Shown here piece by piece: positions 19,401 to 26,672 of a stretch of DNA of 64,000 nt (position 1 is the stretch's first letter; each line of letters starts with the position of its first letter). The notes under the pieces were generated by a model, which had not been told where the DNA came from, searched no databases, and saw only the letters and a list, made by a program, of their open reading frames with translations. The translations under genes and the position numbers were made by a program. Location of the stretch: the NCBI GenBank assembly GCA_030123605.1, contig CP126123.1, forward strand, positions 1,364,001-1,428,000, given 5' to 3'. Origin of the DNA: Nitrospira sp. GTDB taxonomy: Bacteria; Nitrospirota; Nitrospiria; Nitrospirales; Nitrospiraceae.

Positions 19401-20242
19401 TCAAACGTTGGGACGCTGCCTCTCAGGATGGCATCGGTCCGGATATGGAGGATCAGGCCGAACCGATACGATCAATTGCCGTATCGCCGGATGAAAAATT
19501 GGTGGCTGCAGGAAGTACAGATGGAACGATCCGTCTTTGGGATATCGCGACCGGCAAAAGGATCCGGCGGCTTGAGAAACCCTCCTATGCGCAAGAGGAT
19601 TATGAACTCTATACCGTCAGTTTCACCGGCGACGGCACCTACTTGGCCGTAGGAGACAGTTACACCGGTTTGCGTATGCTCGATGTTACGAAGCCGGAAT
19701 ATGAACGCATCCTTCAAGGGCACACAGAGCCCGTCAAATCCGTGTCCCGTGGCGGAGCGAGATGGTTGCTCTCGGCAGGAACCGATGGTCGACTGCTGGA
19801 ATGGGAGCAGAGCGCCTTGACGCAACCGCCGATCAGTGGCTTAAGGAAGCATGATGAGTTTAAGTCACGACTGGGATATCGTGACCCTACACCGCTCACG
19901 TCCATCGACACGAGCAGAGACGGGAAGCTGATTTTGATCGGGGGGCATCGGGGGCGTATTGAACTGTGGGATGGAGATGAACAGGTGCAGATCTCTGCAC
20001 ACTTCCTCGGTCATCAGACAGCCGATATTCAGGCTGTGGCATTGGCACCGGATAGGAGCTTCTTCGTCACCGCTGATACGTCGACAGTCCTCCTCTGGCC
20101 CGGGCCTGATCAATGGGCTAACATCATTTGCTCAAAGCTCGATAAAAACATGAGTACCGATCAATGGCACAAGTGGGTATCAAAAGCCATAGACTACGAA
20201 ATTCAATGCCAAGGCTTGCCGCCGCCGAATGAGCAATCGTAG
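16448..20242 (+). CDS. STAND NTPase (nSTAND1-like) with TM segment and WD40 propellers
   Basis: A 1264-residue protein overlapping the SIR2-TIR stop. A GTG at 16466, overlapping that stop as GTGA, is an alternative start. NPWPGLDAYEEASHAFFFGR begins the nSTAND1 module. Walker A is GKSGLGKT (61-68) and Walker B VLVFDQFEELF (151-161), followed by helical STAND regions to about 440. A coiled, charged stretch precedes one hydrophobic segment (AAVTAILSLVVIGWGL, about 465-481). From about 565 to 1215 I count 14 WD40-type repeats (for example GGDDGIIRLWD, GSTDGTIRLWD), enough for two seven-bladed propellers. STAND proteins are ligand-triggered switches that oligomerise. Here it is the probable sensor and activator of the two upstream proteins. 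Confidence 0.85.
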   Translation: MGEQGNVITLSEPHTELNAHNPWPGLDAYEEASHAFFFGRDEEAAEMFRLVRLAPLTVVYGKSGLGKTSLLQAGLYPELRKQHYLPVHVRLQFANIGMVSPLQQVMRRLTEEMDRGNTEYPQPRDGGSLWEYLHRKDLKIWSCDNFPLTPVLVFDQFEELFSHKTGDPELITDVIYGLADLIENRIPPELLKEGARAVRSSLDLRSQHYRIVLSFREDFLPEVKTWEEQIPSLLRNCLRLNPMSRDRAIEAVSLAGKAVLDAEVAPFIVDLIGRRDHASDTANPSEMVVEPVLLSLCCSRLNARRTDGTKIDQVLVEQTGQDILDGFYREALDDDAVKGPPDVALFIENYLIQGDHFRGDYPREEALNKNLLAEKQLAALTDKHRLLRIVPHPDTTRVELIHDRLVPVVRKARDERKIKQHQEEQERLARLAQDERDKERARSEELQAERDTARHSLKIARLMRNIAAVTAILSLVVIGWGLRERAEKERAKQSITVAVNTARLAEGRLALGTGMEPLEQTIYRGLAAYRLSLRHQGLAEVRAASLTMLHSVMERTAHLHKAFTVHGLVPTPALAYSPDGKTIAVGGEDGLIRLLDAETYHETGKLDCGQSAPESVWSLAYNSGGTRLAAGYSTNDDKVTGNGLVCVFDVEHRKQLHRFEKDGVGDIYSVAYGGTPETEFIVSGGTDKMLRLWDIKTGKPREFSHKDKVIAAAVSHDNGLVASGGDDGIIRLWDRDTLAEQPGELHGHGATVQQVVFSPTDQNLLISAGDDGLIIAWNLTERCRTQQSTQQPVKIVNFALGPDGLIAAASADGYVRVFRLLENVTPCTNPKGKAITSPPTPEFLMIQDGEFPGHGGFVLGTAFNPEGTRLASTGQDGSIRIWSGKSPGFSLAQLDLSSGAEVEHTSSRPGNVTTLAISPNSESITVGDDNGTIYLWNSIHQPDFNPVTLKADRHWHAHDKAIRSLAFLRIGNQSMIVSGGDDGVVKRWDAASQDGIGPDMEDQAEPIRSIAVSPDEKLVAAGSTDGTIRLWDIATGKRIRRLEKPSYAQEDYELYTVSFTGDGTYLAVGDSYTGLRMLDVTKPEYERILQGHTEPVKSVSRGGARWLLSAGTDGRLLEWEQSALTQPPISGLRKHDEFKSRLGYRDPTPLTSIDTSRDGKLILIGGHRGRIELWDGDEQVQISAHFLGHQTADIQAVALAPDRSFFVTADTSTVLLWPGPDQWANIICSKLDKNMSTDQWHKWVSKAIDYEIQCQGLPPPNEQS

Positions 20243-20274
20243 GAACTTGGAGGCGTGATACAAACGAATCCTCG

Positions 20275-20293
20275 CGAGTTGAGGACCTCAACT
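20275..20293 (+). terminator. Hairpin after the STAND gene
   Basis: GAGTTGAG and CTCAACTC form an 8-base stem with a 3-base loop, 33 bases after the stop of the STAND gene. There is no T run, so it may be a weak terminator or an RNA-stabilising hairpin. Confidence 0.4.
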
Positions 20294-20380
20294 CCGACTC
20301 ATGCTGACTGCCGTGAAGATGCACCATGAGGGAACAGGTGAACGTGCGCCTCGATAAATGCGGCCTGCGCCGGCTGGGAC

Positions 20381-20677
20381 ATGGCCTGCCGCATGGTGGG
20401 TGAATGCCGTTTCGGTGCGCCGATCGACCGCGAAATCGGCGACATGGTGCTTGCGGCAGACGCGCACAGCTCCAACTGGACCAGCGCGAAACAGTTCGCC
20501 TATGTGCGCTACAACTCCGACATCAGCCAGACCGGCCTAAACGCGTTGAGTCTCGGGAACCTGTCGGCGAAAACCGTGCGGGTGATGGATTCGGTGCAGC
20601 ACATCGAGGACATTCAGCTGGTGGGCAAGGCCTACGCCCAGAAACATGTCCGCCCAAGCTATTTCTTCCCCACTTCC
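20381..20677 (+). pseudogene. C-terminal fragment of a patatin-like phospholipase
   Basis: An open frame reads CRFGAPIDREIGDM, then FAYVRYNSDISQTGLNALSL and MDSVQHIEDIQLVGKAYAQK. This is the pattern of the C-terminal end of bacterial patatin-like lipases (vRYNaeL...GLdaLgL...MDSv). The catalytic half (GxSxG, DGG) is absent and the frame runs without a stop into DNA that codes for trmL on the other strand. I read it as a decayed remnant. Patatin lipases are common effectors in defence systems, so its position just behind the operon may not be chance. Confidence 0.45.
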
Positions 20678-21142
20678 CTACAGGCCCCTTTCAAACTCAA
20701 CCTGCCGCCACGCTTCATAGATGACCACGGCAACCGCATTGGAGAGATTCAGGCTGCGGCTTCCCGGCAGCATCGGGACACGGATGCGTTGCTGGTCGGA
20801 TACGCTGCCGAGGAGCTCCGGCGGCAATCCACGGCTCTCGGGGCCGAACACAAACACATCGCCCTCGACATAGGTGGCCAAGTCGTACCGTTGCGTGCCC
20901 TTGGTAGAGACAGCAAACAGCCGTCGGCCTGTCATGCGTTCGGCACATTCCGCCCAACCGTCATAGATCGCGATGGTCGCGAATTCGTGATAATCGAGTC
21001 CGGCGCGGAGCAACTGCTTATCCTCCAGCGTAAAACCCAGGGGTTTGACCAAATGCAGCCTGGCGCCCGTATTGGCGCAGAGGCGGATGATGTTGCCGGT
21101 GTTGGGAGGAATTTCCGGTTGATAGAGGATGACGTCGAACAT
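20678..21142 (-). CDS. trmL: tRNA (cytidine/uridine-34-2'-O)-methyltransferase
   Basis: A 154-residue SPOUT methyltransferase of the TrmL size. It starts MFDVILYQPEIPPNTGNIIR and has the knot motifs VFGPESRGLP and IRVPMLPGSRSLNLSNAVAV. I use the ATG at 21142; an upstream extension lacks family similarity. TrmL methylates the wobble ribose of some leucine tRNAs. Confidence 0.92.
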   Translation of the reverse strand: MFDVILYQPEIPPNTGNIIRLCANTGARLHLVKPLGFTLEDKQLLRAGLDYHEFATIAIYDGWAECAERMTGRRLFAVSTKGTQRYDLATYVEGDVFVFGPESRGLPPELLGSVSDQQRIRVPMLPGSRSLNLSNAVAVVIYEAWRQVEFERGL

Positions 21143-21273
21143 GGAGCCTGTCACAAATCGGCCTGTCGATGTGAGATGACTGCGCACTGTACCACGTGGG
21201 CTGTTCACGACCCCATAGAGATTTCAGGATTCAGGCAGGACGAACAGCGGAAGAAACGGATAGGTGCGGGTCA

Positions 21274-21840
21274 TCAATCTGCTTGTGATCGTGATGCCTC
21301 CTGCCTCTGTGACCACGCCAGCCTCAGGGCGCGCAGCGTTATAAACCCGGCGCAGGCCGGCAGCCAGATCCACTTCGCCTCGCTGGCGAGGACGCGAACC
21401 GCCTGGTCGCCGAAAAATTCCTGAATGCCGATCGGAGACACGGCGACCGGTCGAACCATAAAAAAATATCTGGTCGTTTCGAACGGAGAAAAGAACGCCA
21501 CGCCCAACCCTCCGTCCGTCATCGCATCGAGGACGCCATGGGAGGCGGCGCAGAGGAAAAAATAGAGCCCCATCCCCGCCATCACCGCCCCGGATTCCCG
21601 CCGATAACGAAGGACGACCAGCAGGGCGCTCACCAGAGCGGCAAAGGTCAGTGAGTGTGTCAGCCCGCGATGACCCCACAGATCCCCGTACTGAACACCG
21701 TACCAGAATCCGATCACATCGACATCCGGCAGAACCGAACACCCAATGCCCAGCAGGAGCGCGCGGCGATCCATCACGTGACTGTGAGACAGTTTGCCCA
21801 GGGTCAGTGCGACGAGGGCATGTGAGAAGGCTGAGGCCAT
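21274..21840 (-). CDS. Membrane-bound metal-dependent hydrolase (YdjM/DUF457 family)
   Basis: A 188-residue membrane protein with several hydrophobic segments and the conserved histidine/aspartate pattern of the family: FSHALVALTLG, SVLPDVDVIGF, GHRGLTHSL and ASHGVLDAMTDGG. These residues are thought to bind metal. Family members are usually annotated as inner-membrane hydrolases; the substrate is unknown. Confidence 0.8.
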   Translation of the reverse strand: MASAFSHALVALTLGKLSHSHVMDRRALLLGIGCSVLPDVDVIGFWYGVQYGDLWGHRGLTHSLTFAALVSALLVVLRYRRESGAVMAGMGLYFFLCAASHGVLDAMTDGGLGVAFFSPFETTRYFFMVRPVAVSPIGIQEFFGDQAVRVLASEAKWIWLPACAGFITLRALRLAWSQRQEASRSQAD

Positions 21841-21929
21841 TCGATCATTCGGGTCGTCTGTGAGGATTTGCCGGCCGCCGATCTTTCGATCCTACCATCT
21901 CCGCCCCAGTGCGGTTAGTCCGGCAGACA

Positions 21930-23180
21930 TCATTTCGGCGCAGTGAGTGCGTCCTGGGCGACATGACCACTCATGGACTTTTCGGTGATGTTCTGTTGAA
22001 TCTCCAAGGCGATGACGATCGCCAGCTGGTCCGCCGAAAGCGCACCCATGGGCAATCCCTTGCTGTCGCGATAAAACGGATCGTCCGACCCCGCCGTCCG
22101 ATAGGTGTTCACCAAAATCTGTGCCGGTTGAATGTGATGGTCGCGTTCCCCCACCGATACGGCCTTCTCTTCCGGAAGCACCCGCGTTCTCGTGGCCCAG
22201 TCCCGCTGATCGATCTTGACGAACGACACGTTCCAAATTTTTCCATTGAGCAGGCTTCGGACTGCTTTCGGCGTCTGTTCCAAAAAATAGGGATCCCGCA
22301 CGATCTTCTGCAAGGCTTCCCTCACCCGAATCTCGTAGAGCTTCGTGGTGGAATCCGGTTGAGCCGGTGGAACCAACGTGGTGGTTCCCGCCTCGTAAAA
22401 CGGCTGCCCCTCCAGGCTCTTCTGGTCGTCCACGGTTCTCAGGTAGGTGTCGAACAATTGCTGCAGCACTTGCGCGCGGTCGTCCCCCGACAGGGCCAGA
22501 ATTTCTTGGTCCGGACGGATCGGAGCCTTCTTCAGATCCCGTTCGACCGAGAGGGTGCTGGCCTTCGGAGCGGTATCCGCCTTACTGATGACCCATTGAA
22601 ACTCCTTGGCCAACACCGGCGCCAAGTTATCGGGATGGTGTAAGTATCCCTTGTCCTTCAAGAACGAGGCGCTGATCAACAAGTTGACCTTGCCCGGATG
22701 TATTGTTCGAGCGACTAGAAAAGGAAAGGTCTTCCCCTCCTGATTGACGACGGTGGGTTCGATGATGACCTGGTGGAGCGCCTCCTTCTTGAGGCTCTCA
22801 TCGAACCGCGGATAGTCGGTCCGATGTTGCAGCATGAAGGTGAAGGTATCGATGACGGTTTGCACGGCTGCGTCGGGGTGAGCCTGGCCGAGTTCCCCAC
22901 CTCCAGCCGTGACCTTTCCGTGATCCAGAAACACCTTAAAGGGCGCGCCTGGGATCCGGTACCCTGGACCGATCGTCTCATGAACCTCTTCCCCCGCGTG
23001 ACGCTCATGCCCTTGATGATTCGCGCCAGCCGGTAGCGCAAACAAGACAGCCGATCCGATCACCATGAAGCCGATCATCGATACAGGAAAGGCTGCGCTT
23101 CTCCTCCAAAGGCCGACCGCATCGTTTTCCCGATGACAGCGCCCTGAATCTGCATCTGTATAAAAGGATTGTTCGCCCAT
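21930..23180 (-). CDS. Exported protein of unknown function
   Basis: A 416-residue protein with AGGAGG 6 bases before ATG 23180. A hydrophobic stretch (SMIGFMVIGSAVLFALPAGA) at about 34-53 follows a long charged N-terminus and is likely a signal or anchor. A His-rich segment (HQGHERHAGEEVHE) follows. The rest is soluble, with no motif I recognise. It forms a minus-strand group with the epimerase upstream but with a 139-base gap. I cannot assign a role. Confidence 0.7.
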   Translation of the reverse strand: MGEQSFYTDADSGRCHRENDAVGLWRRSAAFPVSMIGFMVIGSAVLFALPAGANHQGHERHAGEEVHETIGPGYRIPGAPFKVFLDHGKVTAGGGELGQAHPDAAVQTVIDTFTFMLQHRTDYPRFDESLKKEALHQVIIEPTVVNQEGKTFPFLVARTIHPGKVNLLISASFLKDKGYLHHPDNLAPVLAKEFQWVISKADTAPKASTLSVERDLKKAPIRPDQEILALSGDDRAQVLQQLFDTYLRTVDDQKSLEGQPFYEAGTTTLVPPAQPDSTTKLYEIRVREALQKIVRDPYFLEQTPKAVRSLLNGKIWNVSFVKIDQRDWATRTRVLPEEKAVSVGERDHHIQPAQILVNTYRTAGSDDPFYRDSKGLPMGALSADQLAIVIALEIQQNITEKSMSGHVAQDALTAPK

Positions 23181-23319
23181 TCTTTCCTCCTTCCACGACG
23201 CGACGCATCACGGCCTGCAGACCGATGGTCTTCCTGGTTATTCTACACATTCCTTGATCAGGTTGAGAGGAAGAAGAACGAGGACTGTGAGGTGTGGGCG
23301 TGGGGCGCGGAAGACTCTG

Positions 23320-24282
23320 TTAGAGTCGCCCTCGACTCCGCCGGTGCTTGACCAGATAGCGGCCGACGAACGTGTCGTCCGGCAGCAGTCGTTTCAAACC
23401 CCAGTCAGGATGGTTGAACGCGTCGGTCGCGCAGGTCATCGGCTCGATGGCCAAGGCGCGGCGTGGGACATCGGATATGGCATCGCCGGTATAGACTACA
23501 AGCGCGGAAAACGAGCGATCCATCACGATGTCGATCGCGCGGCCGTTCCCTCCATGGCGCAACGATGTCGTCGCCATCCCTTCCCCATCGCGTTCGAATC
23601 GCACATAGCAGTGATTGAACCGACGGCTGCCGATCGGCCGATAGTCCCGGAAATCCCATTCGCCGCCTGCCACCTCGAACACGTGGCCGGTCGGCACGAG
23701 CCGTTCGTCGAATTCCAGATAACCCGCAGCGGGGATCTTGGTCTCTGCCTCATCGACCAGCGCCGTGCCGACGGTGAAATAGGGATGAAACCCCACACCG
23801 ACCGGCGCAGCATGACGCCCCACGTTCTGGACCGCAAAGGAACAGGAGAGCCCCTGATCATCCACACCATACGTGATGCGAACGGCGAGGGAGAAGGGAT
23901 ACCCCCGCGTGCCATAGAACTCGGCATCGAGACGCACGTCGAACGAAACGCGATTCGAATCGACCTGATGGGTCTTCCAGGGTAATGTCCGGACGAATCC
24001 ATGGATCGCGTTCGGACCTTCCTTGTCGTTGCGTTCGAGTTGCAACGCCTGGCCGTCGAATGAATAACGGCCTTCGGCGATGCGACCAGGAAAGGGGATG
24101 AGGACGTCGCCCTGCCCGCCCTTCTTCCGGTTGCCTCCCGAATAGCCCCAGACGATGTCGGTCTCGCTGCCGTCGGCTTCGAGCAGGTAATACCGTCGCA
24201 ACGCAGCGCCCCAGGGCGAAACCACCGCTCGTTGGCGGTCGAAGGAGAGGAAGATTTCGCTGTCCGGCGTGACATCGATCAT
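23320..24282 (-). CDS. Aldose 1-epimerase (mutarotase) family
   Basis: About 320 residues with the galactose-mutarotase fold signature: VLIPFPGRIAEGRYSFDGQ, NAIHGFVRTLPW (catalytic His), PVGVGFHPYFTVG (second His) and a late acidic residue in ALAIEPMTCATDAFN. It interconverts alpha and beta anomers of sugars or acts on a phosphosugar as YeaD-like proteins do. I start at ATG 24282; a TTG at 24297 is also possible. It lies just downstream of PPi-PFK on the same strand. Confidence 0.85.
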   Translation of the reverse strand: MIDVTPDSEIFLSFDRQRAVVSPWGAALRRYYLLEADGSETDIVWGYSGGNRKKGGQGDVLIPFPGRIAEGRYSFDGQALQLERNDKEGPNAIHGFVRTLPWKTHQVDSNRVSFDVRLDAEFYGTRGYPFSLAVRITYGVDDQGLSCSFAVQNVGRHAAPVGVGFHPYFTVGTALVDEAETKIPAAGYLEFDERLVPTGHVFEVAGGEWDFRDYRPIGSRRFNHCYVRFERDGEGMATTSLRHGGNGRAIDIVMDRSFSALVVYTGDAISDVPRRALAIEPMTCATDAFNHPDWGLKRLLPDDTFVGRYLVKHRRSRGRL

Positions 24283-24340
24283 AGTGGTCTTGAGCAATGC
24301 GCTGGTTCCGATCGAGCGATCGTGATCCCTGTTCCTGGCG

Positions 24341-25600
24341 TCATGACCTCTCTGCGACCAGGTATTCGAACCGACTGCGAAAGGCTTCCGGCGACAACCC
24401 GACGGTCGTCGCGAGGCGAGACAGTTCTTGCGGGTGGTTCACGTCATCCGGAGCGAGACGAATCATGTATCGGCGGGCAATGACATAAGATTCCGAGTCC
24501 ACGTCCACCATGCGCACCCTGGTGCGGCCCGTGGCAGGGTCCAGAATCTGGTCGAACGGGATCGGAATGAACCGGCCGTTTTGGATCGACACCATCGCGG
24601 CATTGCCCCCGTCCAGGAGAAACTGCGCCGCGCAATATCCGAGGTCACGGGTGTATTCCATGTCGAACGAAATAGGGTCGGCACAACGGAGTTCGTAGCC
24701 GATGTTTTTATCGACGAGCGTGATCTTGATGCCAAGTAATCGCAATTCCTTTTCCACCGCCCGTTTGAGCGCAGACCCGAAGTTGATCTCAGACAACCTC
24801 ACATGTCCGTGTTGGTCCCGCTCCACATCTTCCAATCCGCTGAGATCCTGCTGATCGAGGATTTCTACCAGGCCTTCCGCCAGCACCGCCACGCCGTCCG
24901 ACCTCCCGGCACTGAGCCGTTTGATGACCGCTCCGGCCAGGATATCGACCAAGGTTGTGAGGCGGATGGGCCTGCGCCGAAATTCCTCTGGGATGACGGT
25001 CAGCGTCGCGCCGGCCGCCTTGCCGATTCCCAGGGCCAGATGCCCGGCCTTGCGGCCCATCGTCACGACGAAGTACCAGCGCGAGGTCGTCTCCGCATCG
25101 ACCATCAAACTTTTTACGAGTTCGACGCCGATATGGCGGGCGGTTTGGAACCCGAACGTGGGAATCCCGTGCGGAAGGTCCAGATCGTTGTCGATGGTCT
25201 TGGGCACATGCACCACCTGGAGCCGACCGGCCGCCCGTTGCTCCACCTTCAGCGCGGAAAAGGCCGTGTCGTCTCCTCCGATCGTGATCAGTCTCGTCAC
25301 GCCGAGTTTGTCCAGAGTCGCCAGACAGGCATCGAGATGCTCGGTCTTTTGTGTGGGATTCGCGCGCGCCGTCCCAAGGTAGGACCCACCACTGAAGTGA
25401 ATGCGGCTGATGGCCTCGATCGAGAGGGGCCTGACCTTGCTCGCATTGCCCTCCATAATCCATTTGAACCCGTCCAGGATGCCGACGACGTCACAGCCGC
25501 CGAGAATGCTCCGGATCGTGGCGGCCCCGATCACGCTGTTGATGCCAGGCGCAGGACCACCCCCGACGAGAATGCCCACGACCGGTCGTTGTTGGCTCAT
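24341..25600 (-). CDS. pfp: Diphosphate-type 6-phosphofructokinase
   Basis: A 419-residue PFK. The decisive residues are GGDDT at 108-112 and PKTIDND at 133-139. ATP-dependent enzymes have Gly in place of the second Asp and of the Lys; GGDD with PKTIDND marks pyrophosphate-dependent enzymes. MGRKAGHLALG and IPEE are the sugar-phosphate region. The enzyme phosphorylates fructose 6-phosphate reversibly using PPi and can serve glycolysis or gluconeogenesis. A single-copy symbol is given by function; alternatives are pfkA-type names. Confidence 0.88.
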   Translation of the reverse strand: MSQQRPVVGILVGGGPAPGINSVIGAATIRSILGGCDVVGILDGFKWIMEGNASKVRPLSIEAISRIHFSGGSYLGTARANPTQKTEHLDACLATLDKLGVTRLITIGGDDTAFSALKVEQRAAGRLQVVHVPKTIDNDLDLPHGIPTFGFQTARHIGVELVKSLMVDAETTSRWYFVVTMGRKAGHLALGIGKAAGATLTVIPEEFRRRPIRLTTLVDILAGAVIKRLSAGRSDGVAVLAEGLVEILDQQDLSGLEDVERDQHGHVRLSEINFGSALKRAVEKELRLLGIKITLVDKNIGYELRCADPISFDMEYTRDLGYCAAQFLLDGGNAAMVSIQNGRFIPIPFDQILDPATGRTRVRMVDVDSESYVIARRYMIRLAPDDVNHPQELSRLATTVGLSPEAFRSRFEYLVAERS

Positions 25601-25785
25601 AGTGATGTCCTTTCCTGCCCTCTCCCGTTCCTCTCGTCCTATGAGGAATGTCGATTCAACCGAGTCACCTGACAGAACGGTTCGACACCGCGCCGCACGG
25701 ATACCGACTGCCTCCTGCTAAGGATCTCGGACGAACGCTGATGAGGTGGACCCTACACCGAGAAGGAGAGAGCGTCAAGCAGGGC

Positions 25786-25811
25786 GATCACCGAGGTCGG
25801 TGATCCTTTTT
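25786..25811 (+). terminator. Intrinsic terminator, plus strand, no gene upstream
   Basis: GATCACCGA and TCGGTGATC form a perfect 9-base stem with a 2-base loop, followed by CTTTTT. The upstream gene is on the other strand, so this would end a plus-strand transcript starting within 25601-25785, possibly a small RNA. Confidence 0.6.
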
Positions 25812-25978
25812 GGCATCTTTTCGCGCCGTCAAGAACATGGTTGCGTCGGCCCTACACGATACAAACAAAGAGGAGTGGCCGAACCGACCCTCACTGGGCG
25901 CATCGGACCAGAACCCTCATGGTCCCTCCACGCTCACGCGAATCTCATCCAGGAAGGTAGTCTGAATCGGTCTCCCAT

Positions 25979-26026
25979 TGCGCGCGTCCAACGAGGGTCT
26001 TCTGAGACCGCGCGTTGCGCGAGCAT
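25979..26026. repeat. Short palindromic repeat family, copy A
   Basis: The core CGAGGGTCTTCTGAGACCGC followed by GCGTTGCGCGAGC is very similar to the sequences at 41887-41923 and 41978-42025. GGTCTC just before and GAGACC inside are inverted, so it can fold. REP-like intergenic element. Confidence 0.6.
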
Positions 26027-26057
26027 AGGAGACCAATCAGGCTACCCTTGCCCTCTC

Positions 26058-26097
26058 CTCTGGAATTTCTCCCCTCCTCTCTGGAATTTCTCCAGAG
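26058..26097. repeat. Short tandem repeat with hairpin
   Basis: CTCTGGAATTTCTCC occurs twice within 40 bases, the second time as part of a perfect hairpin CTCTGGA/TCCAGAG. It precedes the receiver-RND operon by about 150 bases and may be regulatory or a slippage product. Confidence 0.5.
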
Positions 26098-26243
26098 GTT
26101 CGGTAATCAACGTCGGACATGATTCGCTCCTTCATTCCCTCGCACGCCTTAGTTTCAGCGGCTTGCGTGATTGAGCAAACGGACGTTGTTTGCGGCACAG
26201 TCCCTGCTTTCCTTCTTCACAGACTTCAGCGGACTCGTACGCC

Positions 26244-26672
26244 ATGCCCCCTTCCATCCTGCTCATCGACGACAGCCCCGGCGAATGTGAATTGTTTCGT
26301 CAGGCGCTGACACACGCAGGCTTCTCCGACCGGCTCGAGATGGCCGAAAGCGGCAGGTCTGCCCTGGCCTATTTGCACGATCATCCGGCAAGCGATGAAC
26401 CGGGATTGATTCTCCTCGACTTAAAACTGCGCGGTGAACACGGAGCGGATGTGCTGACATGCCTCAAACAGGATGCGCGTTATGCGCACATTCCGATCGT
26501 GATTCTCACCAGCTCCGACGACACCGCGGACGTCCGCGCTTGCTACCAGGCAGGAGCGAACGGCTATGTGGTGAAACCGGGGCAATTCCAGGACCTCGTC
26601 GCGCTGGCCCTGCATATGTGGAAATTCTGGATCGAACATAACTGCACGTTACGGACGGCGACCCCATGCTGA
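26244..26672 (+). CDS. Single-domain response regulator (Rcp1-like)
   Basis: A 142-residue receiver with no output domain. ILLIDDSPGE holds the acidic pair, LILLDLKLRG the phospho-acceptor Asp, VILTSSDD the Thr/Ser and VVKPG the Lys. It resembles the stand-alone receivers often partnered with bacteriophytochrome-type kinases. It overlaps the RND pump start by 7 bases, so it is co-translated with the efflux operon, though no kinase is adjacent. Confidence 0.85.
   Translation: MPPSILLIDDSPGECELFRQALTHAGFSDRLEMAESGRSALAYLHDHPASDEPGLILLDLKLRGEHGADVLTCLKQDARYAHIPIVILTSSDDTADVRACYQAGANGYVVKPGQFQDLVALALHMWKFWIEHNCTLRTATPC

Larger units (their letters stand above)
25601..26243. other. Long intergenic region with repeats and an orphan terminator
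   Basis: 643 bases between the divergent PPi-PFK and the receiver gene. No gene is supportable. It contains an intrinsic terminator (25786), one copy of a short palindromic repeat family (25979) and a tandem CTCTGGAATTTCTCC motif (26058). Confidence 0.6.

Noticed and set aside
20381-21424. A 347-codon plus-strand frame running through the trmL region
   Set aside because: From 20678 on it is the antisense shadow of trmL, which has all its family motifs; only the first 100 codons show lipase-like similarity.
25640-25720. A GGTTCGACACC stretch resembling a tRNA T-arm
   Set aside because: No matching acceptor stem, D-arm or anticodon arm can be drawn around it.
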